From NCBI GenBank assembly GCA_009840695.1, contig VXNG01000039.1, positions 1-17,577 on the forward strand: DNA of 17,577 nucleotides. Reading direction: 5' to 3'. This document shows positions 6,617-14,247 of this stretch, in pieces; the stretch's first letter is position 1; every line of letters starts with the position of its first letter. Source of the stretch: Acidimicrobiaceae bacterium. GTDB taxonomy: Bacteria; Actinomycetota; Acidimicrobiia; Acidimicrobiales; Aldehydirespiratoraceae. A program made the position numbers and the translations under genes. The notes under the pieces were generated by a model. It was not told where the DNA came from, ran no database searches, and was given only the letters and a program-made list of their open reading frames with translations.

Positions 6617-7523
6617 CGGCTACAATGATCACCCGGCGGTGCGGATCCTCTCCCTCGCTTCGACTCTCCACGTTGTCCAGGCCAGAAATAACGTCGTGGA
6701 CAATCTTACGATCCATCCGGTTCATTGGCTCGAGGGCGATCTCCGTCTGTGTCTGGGCGGACTCCTCGGCGACCTTCCGAGCGAAGGCTGCCAGGGCTGC
6801 GGCTCGGCGGGCTCGAATTCCGCCCATATCCATACGGATCTTGCCCTCTCTTGTGGTTCCGCCCGATCGTTGCAACACCGTTCTAACCAGCTCGTCAATC
6901 GCCTGAGCTGTCCCACCCCGCCGACCGATCAGGATCCCGATTCCCTCTCCGTTGGCCTCGATTCGCATGATCCCGTTCTCCAAGTCATGCCGCTTGAACG
7001 TGACGGCGATGCCCAATGCCTCCGCAATCCCTCGGACGAAGGACTCCGCCAGGTCAGCCTGCTCCATGAGTGAAGGACCTCTATTTTGATCAACTGTCAT
7101 TGATTTTTCATCCTCTTTCGTGTGGGGGGTGCCGCGGTTTCCTGCATGGGTTCTCTCCGGAGCACCGCTCTCAGCGTTAGCAGTACTGGCAGGTTGTTGA
7201 CGATTTCGGGAAGTGGAATCCTTGCGGCCAGAACGAGCCACGGGTTCCGGCGTCGCTTCGCTGGAAGCCCGCGCCGGCTCGGATCGTCTCGTCGAACCCG
7301 ATCGACGGCTGTTATGGCCCCGGCCTCTGCTGTCTTTCGGTCGCACCGGCGTGGGAACCACCCGAGCCCTCACGCGTGCCTCTTGCTTGACCCTCCCGAA
7401 CAGTCCCATCCTTGGTTCTGCAAGCACCTCGAACTCAGCGTCCGACTCATCGACGCCAAGATGGACAAGCGCCTGCTCCTTAGCACTCTCCACCGTTGTT
7501 GCTCTGATCTCCAACCATTCCAT
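6606..7523 (-). CDS. Jag/KhpB-family RNA-binding protein (Jag_N, KH and R3H domains)
   Basis: A 305-residue protein. Residues 1-52 form a Jag_N domain (MEWLEIRATTVESAKEQALV ... EPRMGLFGRVKQEARV). Residues about 55-160 are a low-complexity linker rich in Arg, Ser, Thr and Pro. A KH-II domain (about 162-225) contains GILIGRRGGTAQAI, and a C-terminal R3H domain (about 260-305) has RKIVHDVI and the SEGEDPHRRVII ending. Relatives (KhpB, EloR, Jag) bind RNA and affect cell elongation and division in Firmicutes; the role in this lineage is unknown. It is placed next to yidC, as in most bacteria. AAGGAG about 11 nt upstream supports ATG 7523. It overlaps rsmG by 11 nt. Confidence 0.92.
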   Translation of the reverse strand: MEWLEIRATTVESAKEQALVHLGVDESDAEFEVLAEPRMGLFGRVKQEARVRARVVPTPVRPKDSRGRGHNSRRSGSTRRSEPARASSEATPEPVARSGRKDSTSRNRQQPASTANAESGAPERTHAGNRGTPHTKEDEKSMTVDQNRGPSLMEQADLAESFVRGIAEALGIAVTFKRHDLENGIMRIEANGEGIGILIGRRGGTAQAIDELVRTVLQRSGGTTREGKIRMDMGGIRARRAAALAAFARKVAEESAQTQTEIALEPMNRMDRKIVHDVISGLDNVESRSEGEDPHRRVIIVAVAE

Positions 7524-7555
7524 TCCAACAAAGACTCCTTCGTGCGGCGCGAAGC

Positions 7556-8869
7556 TCAGCGCCTCTTCTTCTTGCTACGGCTGCGGTTCTGGCTGGGACG
7601 CTTCGGGCCCGAGCCGGGCGGTGTGACTCGGCCGCTGCTGGGCCGGTTGCCGGAGCGGCCCCGAGAGGGTGCCTTGCCGGTCCGTCCTCCCCTCGTTGCC
7701 GGCCGGGCCTCTGCAGTCGTCCGCTTCCGAGCCGGTGCCTCGGCGTCACCCTGAGTTCGCTTCCGACTCGGCGCATCGGCGTCACCCTGAGTTCGCTTCC
7801 GGGCCGGCGCATCGGCGTCACCCTGAGTTCGCTTCCGGGCCGGCGCCTTGGCATCACCCTGAGTTCGCTTCCGGGCCGGCGCCTTGGCGCGCGCCGGCTT
7901 CGCGTCTCTCTTCGGCGTGGGTGCACCCTTGCGCTCAGTGATCGACCTGGGCGAGCGGGGCTTGGCCTCAGGCGCGTCGTCGGTGGCGGTCGCGGCTTCA
8001 GCTCGTTGTTTGGCGACCTGGGCCCCGAGGGAATCCTCACCCCGGTAGAAGGACCGTGTGATATAGGCCTGTTGCGCGATCCGGACCAGGTTCGAGACGA
8101 TGAAGTAGGTCACGACGGCCGCCGGCATCACGTATGAGAACACCGGCAGCATGTAGGGGATCAGCTTCATCATCATCTGCTGCTGGGGGTTGACCGCCGC
8201 GCCGCTCTGCCGGCCCTGGATCTGGCGCTGCTGGTAGAGGCTCGTAACCAGCACGATGAGAAGCATCAGCAGATAGGGGAGAGCCGCAACGATGCTCTCG
8301 GAGATCACAGTGCTAGTGCTCCGGGAAAGATCGACTCCCAACGAGACCATCTCGACGTCGGCGCTCAGATGCTCATAGAGATCGCTGTCCCTCGACAGGA
8401 AGTCCGGATCGAACGGCAGGTCGCCGCGTGCAATCGGGGTCTCGGCGTAGGTGGGCACCCCTCCGGACACGCTGTCGGCATAGCGGCGTGACGTGAAGCC
8501 GAGTTGGGTCCCTATCTCGGTCGTGCGCCTGGTGAGCCCGTCCACGACTCGGTACATCACCAAGAAGATCGGGCCCTGGACCAGCATCGGGAGCAGGCAT
8601 CCGACCGGATTGATCCCATGCTCCTTGTAGTAGGCCATGGTGATCTCGTTCATGGCCTGGCGGTCGCCCTTGTGCTGGTTCTGGAGCTTCTTCAACTCCG
8701 GCATATGCTGCTGCATCTGCAGCATGTTCCGTGTCATCTTCAGCGTGAGCGGGGTCACCGCGACTACGGCCGTCAGCGTCAGCAAGGCAATCGCCATCCC
8801 GTAGGACGGCACGAGGGAGTAGAACCAGGCAAGAATCGCGGTGACGACGTCGAACAGGGGATCAAACAT
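7556..8869 (-). CDS. yidC: Membrane protein insertase YidC (Oxa1 family) with repeat-bearing basic tail
   Basis: The 437-residue protein lacks the large periplasmic domain of Gram-negative YidC, as in Gram-positives. The helix run starts at about 7-45, and the cytoplasmic coiled loop ([20 protein letters not shown]) is at 53-72. Further helices occur at about 90-110, 190-212 and 235-265, with [20 protein letters not shown] as the clearest family motif. It inserts membrane proteins alone or with SecYEG. In the first conserved helix the groove arginine expected from B. subtilis SpoIIIJ appears to be Val35. The tail (about 285-437) is highly basic, contains five 12-residue repeats and ends SRSKKKRR, suited to ribosome contact. 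Start ATG 8869 overlaps yidD by 8 nt. Confidence 0.95.
   Translation of the reverse strand: MFDPLFDVVTAILAWFYSLVPSYGMAIALLTLTAVVAVTPLTLKMTRNMLQMQQHMPELKKLQNQHKGDRQAMNEITMAYYKEHGINPVGCLLPMLVQGPIFLVMYRVVDGLTRRTTEIGTQLGFTSRRYADSVSGGVPTYAETPIARGDLPFDPDFLSRDSDLYEHLSADVEMVSLGVDLSRSTSTVISESIVAALPYLLMLLIVLVTSLYQQRQIQGRQSGAAVNPQQQMMMKLIPYMLPVFSYVMPAAVVTYFIVSNLVRIAQQAYITRSFYRGEDSLGAQVAKQRAEAATATDDAPEAKPRSPRSITERKGAPTPKRDAKPARAKAPARKRTQGDAKAPARKRTQGDADAPARKRTQGDADAPSRKRTQGDAEAPARKRTTAEARPATRGGRTGKAPSRGRSGNRPSSGRVTPPGSGPKRPSQNRSRSKKKRR
7706..7885 (-). repeat. Five 36-bp tandem repeats in the yidC 3' end
   Basis: Five in-frame units encode [48 protein letters not shown] and the diverged [12 protein letters not shown] (YidC residues 329-388). 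The first four are nearly identical in DNA (shared block CACCCTGAGTTCGCTTCCG on the plus strand), pointing to recent expansion. The array adds positive charge to the cytoplasmic tail. Confidence 0.95.
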
Positions 8870-9137
8870 CGCCCGTCTTCCTGAGTGGGACAGGATCCCA
8901 GCCCATGGATCCCCACGGATGGCACCGGATCAAGCGGCGAGCCGCCAGCCACACTCCCCGCACCGCGCCGTGCTGCTGAACAGCCTCCAGGGCGTAGGCG
9001 GAGCAGGATGGGGTGTAGCGGCACTTCGGCGGGTGCCCGATTCGAGCCAGCTGGTACTCCCGGATCGCACGGCAGCTCAGCCGAGCCGCCAATCCCCTCA
9101 TCGCTGGACGTCTTCCTGCAGTCCGCGGCCGCCTCAT
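8862..9137 (-). CDS. yidD: Membrane protein insertion efficiency factor YidD
   Basis: A 91-residue member of the small YidD (UPF0161) family, recognised by [19 protein letters not shown] and the C-terminal [17 protein letters not shown]. These contain the three conserved cysteines and the invariant HPW and DPVP elements. It assists YidC-dependent insertion at the inner membrane face, probably through an amphipathic N-terminal helix. ATG 9137 overlaps the rnpA stop as ATGA, arguing for coupled translation. A second ATG at 9101 lies in an almost identical sequence context and would give 79 residues, closer to the usual N-terminal length before the CRY motif. The 3' end overlaps yidC by 8 nt. 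Confidence 0.93.
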   Translation of the reverse strand: MRRPRTAGRRPAMRGLAARLSCRAIREYQLARIGHPPKCRYTPSCSAYALEAVQQHGAVRGVWLAARRLIRCHPWGSMGWDPVPLRKTGDV

Positions 9138-9148
9138 CGCTGGACGTC
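9096..9148 (-). repeat. Direct repeat spanning two candidate yidD starts
   Basis: The 17-bp sequence CCTCATCGCTGGACGTC occurs at 9096-9112 and again at 9132-9148, exactly 36 bp apart. Each copy contains a yidD-frame ATG on the minus strand. The outer copy also contains the rnpA stop codon. Confidence 0.9.
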
Positions 9149-9457
9149 CCTCAACAATCCGCCCACGGTCGCCCGCAGTTCTGTCGCAGACAAGGTCTCC
9201 AGCGGTGCGAAAATACTCAGCCGGTACTCCCCATCTGCGAGTACCACTACTCGGTCGCGGACCAGCTCGTGCAGAATCTCCCGCACGCGGCGCCGTGCTC
9301 GATTGCGCACCACCGCGGTTCCCACCGATTTCGGCACTACAAACCGTACGCGGGACGCTCCTGGGGCGGCATGATGAGACACCCTCAGGGGACCGCGTCG
9401 AGCGGTGGTCGTTCGAAATCCGTCACTCACGCTGCGGCTGATCGCCGAGCCACTCAC
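9134..9457 (-). CDS. rnpA: Ribonuclease P protein component
   Basis: A 107-residue basic protein that supports the RNase P RNA in maturing tRNA 5' ends. The family signature is clear: [26 protein letters not shown] contains the RNR motif and the arginine-rich RNA-binding helix. The N-terminal helix ([17 protein letters not shown]) carries the conserved phenylalanine but is short. The GTG start at 9457 overlaps the rpmH stop as GTGA, and the TGA stop overlaps the yidD ATG as ATGA, so the gene is locked into a coupled chain. The rpmH-rnpA-yidD order is near-universal and secures the call. Confidence 0.93.
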   Translation of the reverse strand: MSGSAISRSVSDGFRTTTARRGPLRVSHHAAPGASRVRFVVPKSVGTAVVRNRARRRVREILHELVRDRVVVLADGEYRLSIFAPLETLSATELRATVGGLLRDVQR

Positions 9458-9588
9458 GCGGCCAGTCGACTTCGCCCCTTGCGACGACGCGTGCGCAACA
9501 CCGCACGCCCGCCGCGAGTCCTCATTCTGGCCCGAAAACCGTGTTTCTTATGCCTTTTTCGTATATTCGGCTGAAAAGGGCGCTTCAT
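9454..9588 (-). CDS. rpmH: 50S ribosomal protein L34
   Basis: The 44-residue protein [20 protein letters not shown] plus its basic remainder, ending KGRSRLAA, is a full-length L34. The family hallmarks are KR.FQPN, HGFR.RM.T, GRAVL and the C-terminal basic run. ATG 9588 is preceded by GAGGAGG about 6 nt upstream, one of the strongest ribosome sites in the window, as expected for a ribosomal protein. It is the first gene of the leftward chain and borders the putative origin. Confidence 0.97.
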   Translation of the reverse strand: MKRPFQPNIRKRHKKHGFRARMRTRGGRAVLRTRRRKGRSRLAA

Positions 9589-9762
9589 GAAATCCTCCTC
9601 GGCCTGCTCCGGCTCGAGCACGCCACAAGAGCCGTTATCCGGGTCGATGCTGTGGATGAACGGCAGGTGTGGGTCCACCGTAGGGCTGACCCTGCGTCAC
9701 GACAACCACGCCGCCCACCGGGCCGCAGCCGACCATAGACCGCGCCCCCACCCCGCAGAGGG

Positions 9763-9806
9763 ATAAAGAACATCAATGTTATATATCTTACATATACGTA
9801 GTTAAC
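9763..9806. other. AT-rich island, candidate DNA unwinding element
   Basis: Only 10 of 44 bases are G or C, in a window that is otherwise strongly GC-rich. It includes ATGTTATATATCTTACATAT and ends GTTAAC. It lies about 145 bp from the DnaA-box cluster next to dnaA. It could be the duplex-unwinding element of the origin, a promoter, or both. Confidence 0.5.
9778..9805 (-). promoter_or_regulatory. Possible promoter for rpmH and the leftward gene chain
   Basis: On the minus strand TTAACT (plus 9800-9805) and TATAAC (plus 9778-9783) are separated by 16 nt, matching a sigma-70-type -35/-10 pair at 4/6 and 5/6 positions. It would give a leader of about 180 nt before rpmH. The site lies within the AT-rich island, so the match could be chance composition. 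Confidence 0.35.
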
Positions 9807-9950
9807 CCGGACGTCATCCAGTCTGAACTAGTCGTTTACCGGGCCTCTGTCGTCTGACTTGCGACCGATGTGGATGCTGCTACGTTCCGCAGGTCACCAC
9901 CGCAATCTGGTCTGGGTCCGGTCCTCCTCCACTACGGGCCACAGAACTCT

Positions 9951-9982
9951 CTGTCCACAACTGTGGATCAATCTGTGGAGAA
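9951..9982. promoter_or_regulatory. Cluster of three DnaA-box-like sites before dnaA
   Basis: CTGTCCACA (9951-9959, plus), TGTGGATCA (9962-9970, i.e. TGATCCACA on minus) and TGTGGAGAA (9974-9982, i.e. TTCTCCACA on minus) lie within 32 bp, ending 14 bp before the dnaA start. All keep the TCCACA core of the TTATCCACA/TTGTCCACA consensus. The last overlaps the dnaA ribosome site region, so binding could also autoregulate dnaA. Confidence 0.6.
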
Positions 9983-9995
9983 AGGAGATCGATAG

Positions 9996-11387
9996 GTGAG
10001 CACCGACCCCGGAGCAGAGCGGATCTGGACTAGCTGCGCCCAGAGCATCCGCAGCCAGGTGAGCGATGCAGTCTGGAGGACCACCTTCAGCGGTGCCCGG
10101 GCAACTGCCTTCGACCAGGGCTCGCTGACCATCGTGGTGCCGACCAGCCTCCAGAAGGCCCGCATCGAACGCCGCTACTTCAATCTCCTCACCGACGCTC
10201 TCGACGAGACCGAGCCAGACGTGATGGTCCGCATCGAGATCGACCCTGACTGGGACGAGAGCGACAACTTCTCCGTTGCGGAGGCTGTGGCTCCGCCCAA
10301 CGAAGTCCCGACGTTGCGCGACACCCACCGGGAACAGGGCGCCATAGGCGCGAATGGAGACTCGGGGCCCGATACCCGCCTGACCTTCGAGCAGTTCGTG
10401 ACCGGCACCTCCAACCGGTTCTCGCACGCCGCCGCGCTCGCGGTGGCCGAGACCCCGGCCGGGCCGTACAACCCGCTGCTCATCCACGGAGACTCCGGTC
10501 TGGGAAAGACCCACCTGCTGAGGGCCATCGCCCACTACGTGAACAACCACTACCCGTCCTACAAGGTACGCTACGTCACCAGCGAGACCTTCTTGAACGA
10601 GTTCGTGCAGGCAATCCGCAACAGCACCCAGCCCGAGTTCAAACTCCTGTACCGGAGCAACGACGTGCTGCTGGTCGATGACATCCAATTCATGGAGGGC
10701 AAGGACGGTCTGCAGGAGGAGTTCTTCCACACGTTCAACGACCTTCTGCAGAACGGCGCACAGATTGTCCTTTCCTCTGATCGCTCTCCCGACGCGATAC
10801 CCACCCTCGAGGACCGGCTCCGGAGCCGGTTCAAGTCAGGCCTTATCACCGACATCCAGCCTCCCGACCTGGTCACCCGGCTGGCCATTCTCGAGAAGAA
10901 GGCTGAGTCCGCGGCCATCGAGATTCCCTCTGAAGTCCTCTCGTTCATCGCTGAGAACGTCACCGACTCAATCCGCGAGCTCGAAGGCGCCCTTATCAAG
11001 GTCACCGCGTACGCCAATATCACCGGTCAACGGTGTTCCTACGAACTCGCCAAGCGTGTCCTGGCCGACTTGATAGACAACACCGTCAAGGCGCCGGTCA
11101 CCGTCAGGAGCATTCTTGAGGCCACCGCTGAACTCTTCAACTTCTCAGTCGACCAAATCACCGGAGGCAGCCGCCGCAGACCACTAGTCGATGCCCGCCA
11201 GATCGCCATGTACGTCACCCGAAACATGACCGATCTGTCCTACCCCGAGATTGGCCGAGCCTTCGGCAACCGCGACCACACCACCGTCATCCACGCCGTG
11301 CGCAAGATCGAGCACCACATGACCGAACGCAAGGAGATCTTCGACAAGGTTCAGGATCTTCAGAAACGAGTAGGGGAAATCTCGTGA
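9996..11387 (+). CDS. dnaA: Chromosomal replication initiator DnaA
   Basis: A 463-residue AAA+ initiator. Domain I (1 to about 85) includes WRTTFSGARATAF. Domain II is short (about 86-126). The AAA+ core carries Walker A GDSGLGKTH at 165-173 and Walker B LLVDDIQF at about 225-232. The C-terminal helix-turn-helix DNA-binding domain contains DLSYPEIGRAFGNRDHTTV, the DnaA signature that reads DnaA boxes. The start is GTG 9996, with AAGGAG at 9982-9987, 8 nt upstream. It opens the rightward replication cluster, and the box cluster directly upstream suggests autoregulation. Domain II is much shorter than in Streptomyces, where it is greatly expanded. Confidence 0.98.
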   Translation: MSTDPGAERIWTSCAQSIRSQVSDAVWRTTFSGARATAFDQGSLTIVVPTSLQKARIERRYFNLLTDALDETEPDVMVRIEIDPDWDESDNFSVAEAVAPPNEVPTLRDTHREQGAIGANGDSGPDTRLTFEQFVTGTSNRFSHAAALAVAETPAGPYNPLLIHGDSGLGKTHLLRAIAHYVNNHYPSYKVRYVTSETFLNEFVQAIRNSTQPEFKLLYRSNDVLLVDDIQFMEGKDGLQEEFFHTFNDLLQNGAQIVLSSDRSPDAIPTLEDRLRSRFKSGLITDIQPPDLVTRLAILEKKAESAAIEIPSEVLSFIAENVTDSIRELEGALIKVTAYANITGQRCSYELAKRVLADLIDNTVKAPVTVRSILEATAELFNFSVDQITGGSRRRPLVDARQIAMYVTRNMTDLSYPEIGRAFGNRDHTTVIHAVRKIEHHMTERKEIFDKVQDLQKRVGEIS

Positions 11388-11635
11388 AACCGGTCCACCG
11401 GTCCCAGGGGAGAACCATGGGGACCAATCCGTCACCACCTCTGGACAGCTGTGCCCAACTTCGTCGAGATCAACACCTTCCCAGCGAAACTGGGCCGGCC
11501 CACTGACTGGCACGGCAAACCTGGGCATACCGAAAGCGCTGAGATTCCGGGGTGAGTCGACCAGAATCCCCAATCCACAGTGCCTACTGTCCTCTACCAC
11601 CCTTTGAATCCAGCTAGAGGAGAAGCAAGAAAACC
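11388..11635. other. dnaA-dnaN intergenic region
   Basis: This 248-bp noncoding gap is the usual oriC location in mycobacteria and Streptomyces. I see one weak DnaA-box-like site, CAATCCACA (11571-11579), and a compact hairpin, CCCAG/CTGGG with a CGAAA loop (11480-11494). A longer inverted repeat pairs GGTCCC (11400-11405) with GGGACC (11420-11425), and ACCGGT is duplicated at 11389-11402. No AT-rich stretch is present. It more likely holds a dnaN promoter and RNA structure than the main origin. Confidence 0.5.
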
Positions 11636-12772
11636 ATGGGCATGAAGTTCCGTTGCGAGCGAGACACCCTGTTGGACGCGTTGATGGTGGCAGTGCGGGC
11701 CGCAGCTGGTGCCAGCTCGAGCCGCGCCGCACTGACAGGAGCTCATCTTGAGCTGGCGGACGGTGTTCTCACCGTTACCGGTAGTGATCTTGACTTGACG
11801 TTGTCGGTGACTGCCGAGGTGTTGGGGACGGCCGGGGGAGCCGCGGTGACACCGGCCCGCCTGCTCACCGACGTGGTCAGGGCCGTGCCGGCCGGAGCCG
11901 TGGAGTTCTCTGTCGACGAGGGCGAGGCCACGATCATGGCCGGATCGTCGGAGTTCTCGATCCGGCTGATCCCCGAGGAGGACTACCCGCAGTTGTCGTT
12001 CACCCAGGAGGGGAGCGAGGACGGCAGTTCGGTGGCCTTCAGCCCCGCTGTGACGTTCAGCGGTGCCGAGTTCCGCGATGCCTTGAGCCAGGTTGTCCGG
12101 TCGGCGTCGTCTGATGACTCCCGCCCCATTCTCACCGGCGTGCTGATGGCTTCGGAGGGTGAAGGCCGGTTGCGGCTGGTCTCGACGGATTCCTACCGGC
12201 TCTCGGTCAGAGACCTCGAGGGCTCCTCCATTCTCGGTGAACACCAGAGGGTGCTGGTTCCAAGTCGCGCCCTGGGCGAGCTTCACCGCCTGATCGCTGA
12301 TTCAGACGAGGTGACGCTCACGCTGGCGGAGCACTACGCCCAGTTCGTGGTGGGGAATGTTCAACTGACCACTCGGCTGATCCCGGGGGACTTCCCCAAT
12401 TATCAAGGGCTCATTCCCACCGACCATCCGAACTGTCTCACCGCGAATCGCGAGCAGCTGTCGGAAGTCGTTCGTCGTGTACGGCTCCTGGCTCAGGACT
12501 CGACTCCGATCCGGCTGGTCATGAGCGAGGGCAATCTCGAGGTCATTGCCATTACCCACGATGTCGGCAAGGCGAACGAATCAATGGAAGCCGCCTACGC
12601 GGGCGAGGACCTGACCGTCGCTTTCAATCCGGGTTATCTCATCGATGGCATCGAGGCCACGACCGGAGAGGAAGTCACCCTGGAGACTGCGGATGCAGTC
12701 AAGCCGGCCCTGCTTCGTTCCGTGGGAGACGACAGCTTTCTCTACCTGCTGATGCCGGTGCGAGTGAGCTGA
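11636..12772 (+). CDS. dnaN: DNA polymerase III sliding clamp (beta subunit)
   Basis: A 378-residue beta clamp, the ring that tethers the replicative polymerase and many repair proteins to DNA. The three-domain pattern is visible: the N-terminal KFRCERDTLLDALMVAVRA, domain-two FRDALSQVVRSASSDDSRPILTGVL followed by VSTDSYRLSVRDLE, and the C-terminal FNPGYLIDGIEA with the family ending FLYLLMPVRVS. Length is normal. ATG 11636 has GAGGAG at 11617-11622, a rather long 13-nt spacing; ATG 11642 in frame is further still. It follows dnaA and precedes recF in the canonical order. Confidence 0.97.
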   Translation: MGMKFRCERDTLLDALMVAVRAAAGASSSRAALTGAHLELADGVLTVTGSDLDLTLSVTAEVLGTAGGAAVTPARLLTDVVRAVPAGAVEFSVDEGEATIMAGSSEFSIRLIPEEDYPQLSFTQEGSEDGSSVAFSPAVTFSGAEFRDALSQVVRSASSDDSRPILTGVLMASEGEGRLRLVSTDSYRLSVRDLEGSSILGEHQRVLVPSRALGELHRLIADSDEVTLTLAEHYAQFVVGNVQLTTRLIPGDFPNYQGLIPTDHPNCLTANREQLSEVVRRVRLLAQDSTPIRLVMSEGNLEVIAITHDVGKANESMEAAYAGEDLTVAFNPGYLIDGIEATTGEEVTLETADAVKPALLRSVGDDSFLYLLMPVRVS

Positions 12773-12821
12773 CCGGCCCGGAGCAAGAAGGCCGAGCGGG
12801 CAGGGCCGGGGAACAGATGCC

Positions 12822-13922
12822 GTGCGTGTCTGCTCGTTGTCACTTCTCGATTTTCGGTCCTACAGCGAGACTGAGGTGGACTTCGCAGCGGGGTTGACTG
12901 CGATTGTCGGTCCTAATGGTCACGGAAAGACCAACCTGCTCGAGGCGGTGGGATTTGCTGCCGGGCTGGGTTCGTTCAGGGGCGCCAGCGACGCAGCTCT
13001 CATACAGGATGGCGCGCCGTCGGCCGTCATTCGCTGCTCCGGGCTGACAGATGCCGAACGAGCCGTCCTGATCGAAGTGGAGCTGGCCCGGGCCCGGCCG
13101 AACCGGGTGAATGTGAACCAGCAGCCGGTGTCGCGCCGTCGGGACCTGCTTGGCGTGCTGACAGCGACCGCCTTCTCACCGGAGGACCTTGAGTTGGTCA
13201 AGGGCGAGCCGGCTGTTCGGCGGCGGTGGATGGACGACGCACTCGCGACCGTGCGACCCTCCTGGGGAGCGCTGCGCAGCGAGCTGGATCGGATCCTTCG
13301 CCAACGCAACACCCTGCTGCGCCAAGCACAGGGCCGTGCTGACGGCGATGTCGCCATCACCCTGGACGTGTGGGACGCCAAGCTGGCTGCGGTTGGTGAC
13401 GAACTCCGGATGCGCCGCCGGGACTTGTTGGCTGCGATGGAATCCGAGTTTCGGCGCCACTACAGACACATCTCCCAGGAGCAGGACGACGCCGGCATCA
13501 TGTACGTGTCGTCATGGGGTGAGGAATCATTGGCTGATGCGCTGGCAGCAGCCCGTGGCGAGGATCTGAGGCGGTCCACGAGCACTGTGGGTCCACACCG
13601 GGACGATGTTCTGCTCCAAATTGGAGGACTGCCGGCCCGGAGCCATGCTTCCCAGGGCGAGCAGAGGTCTCTTGCCCTCGCTCTGCGACTGGCAGTGGAT
13701 TCCGAGGTACGCAATCGCCGGGGCATCAAGCCTGTGCTGTTGCTCGACGACGTGTTCTCCGAGCTGGACGCCGGTCGCGCGGCCGCGTTGTTGGAGACGC
13801 TGCCGCCCGGCCAGCGAATCCTCACCACCGCTTCGCCTGTGCTACCGGCGAGCGTCCGGCCGGACCAACTGATCCGTGTGGCTGATGGCGGCGCTCAGGT
13901 AGTAGCAGGCCCCGACAAGTGA
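12822..13922 (+). CDS. recF: DNA replication and repair protein RecF
   Basis: A 366-residue SMC-like ATPase that helps load RecA at gapped DNA. The N-terminus (VCSLSLLDFRSYSETEVDF) shows the family's LxxFRSY opening. Walker A is GPNGHGKTNLLEAVGF (about 29-44), the ABC-type signature is SQGEQRSLALALRLA, and Walker B is VLLLDDVFSELD, in the expected order with a helical middle (about 150-240). The GTG start at 12822 has GGGGAA (12808-12813) 8 nt upstream. It lies 49 nt after dnaN and 10 nt before the DUF721 gene, indicating an operon. Confidence 0.97.
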   Translation: MRVCSLSLLDFRSYSETEVDFAAGLTAIVGPNGHGKTNLLEAVGFAAGLGSFRGASDAALIQDGAPSAVIRCSGLTDAERAVLIEVELARARPNRVNVNQQPVSRRRDLLGVLTATAFSPEDLELVKGEPAVRRRWMDDALATVRPSWGALRSELDRILRQRNTLLRQAQGRADGDVAITLDVWDAKLAAVGDELRMRRRDLLAAMESEFRRHYRHISQEQDDAGIMYVSSWGEESLADALAAARGEDLRRSTSTVGPHRDDVLLQIGGLPARSHASQGEQRSLALALRLAVDSEVRNRRGIKPVLLLDDVFSELDAGRAAALLETLPPGQRILTTASPVLPASVRPDQLIRVADGGAQVVAGPDK

Positions 13923-13932
13923 GCGCGGCCAG

Positions 13933-14247
13933 ATGATGCCGGTGGGCGATGAACCCATCGAGTTGGCGGATGCTCTTGAGCGGGTTCTGGGCTCACTCGG
14001 CGCCCCGCCGGCCGACCTGCTGTCGACGGTGTTCCATCGGTGGGAGGAAGTGGTGGGCACCGATGTGGCCCGCCATTGCTGGCCGGTCGCGGTGGAGGGC
14101 GATCGCTTGGTGGTGGTGGCCTCCGATTCGACATGGGCCAGCGAGGTGAGATGGCTCTCTGACCGGGTGCTGGCGCGGGTCAACGAGTTGGCGTCGACTG
14201 ATCGTCTGAGGTCGATGACGGTGCGAGTGGCGCCGGTTACGGAGTAG
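13933..14247 (+). CDS. DUF721 / DciA-like protein, putative helicase loader
   Basis: A 104-residue protein whose core matches DUF721: FHRWEEVVGTDVARHCWPVAVEGDRLVV followed by SDSTWASEVRWLSDRVLARVNEL. The conserved tryptophans and the WxxxVG..VA..C.P pattern are intact. DciA proteins (DUF721) are proposed loaders of the replicative helicase in the many bacteria lacking DnaC or DnaI, and the M. tuberculosis Rv0004 homologue sits in the same recF-gyrB position. The helicase-loading role here is inferred from family and context. It starts 10 nt after recF at ATG 13933 (a second ATG follows directly), with no strong ribosome site, so coupling to recF is likely. It is short compared with some actinobacterial homologues, which carry long N-terminal extensions. 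Confidence 0.85.
   Translation: MMPVGDEPIELADALERVLGSLGAPPADLLSTVFHRWEEVVGTDVARHCWPVAVEGDRLVVVASDSTWASEVRWLSDRVLARVNELASTDRLRSMTVRVAPVTE

Larger units (their letters stand above)
9589..9995. other. Putative chromosomal origin of replication (oriC), rpmH-dnaA gap
   Basis: This 407-bp noncoding gap separates the divergent rpmH and dnaA genes. It contains a 44-bp AT-rich island, five sites with a TCCACA core resembling DnaA boxes (9651-9659 -, 9869-9877 -, 9951-9959 +, 9962-9970 -, 9974-9982 -), and probably divergent promoters. No gene was found in it. Transcription points away on both sides and a parS site is about 3.7 kb away, both typical of origins. Assignment as the functional oriC is inference: in mycobacteria and Streptomyces the origin lies between dnaA and dnaN, but that gap here holds just one weak box. 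Confidence 0.6.

Noticed and set aside
7538..7556. Short hairpin CTTCG...CGAAG between yidC and jag as a terminator
   Set aside because: The stem is just 5 bp with no T-run, and the gap is 32 nt within an apparent operon; it may at most affect jag translation.
9859..9886. TTGCGA / TACGTT as a dnaA promoter overlapping a DnaA box
   Set aside because: Spacing is acceptable (16 nt), but the -10 matches only 3 of 6 positions, too weak to list as a feature.
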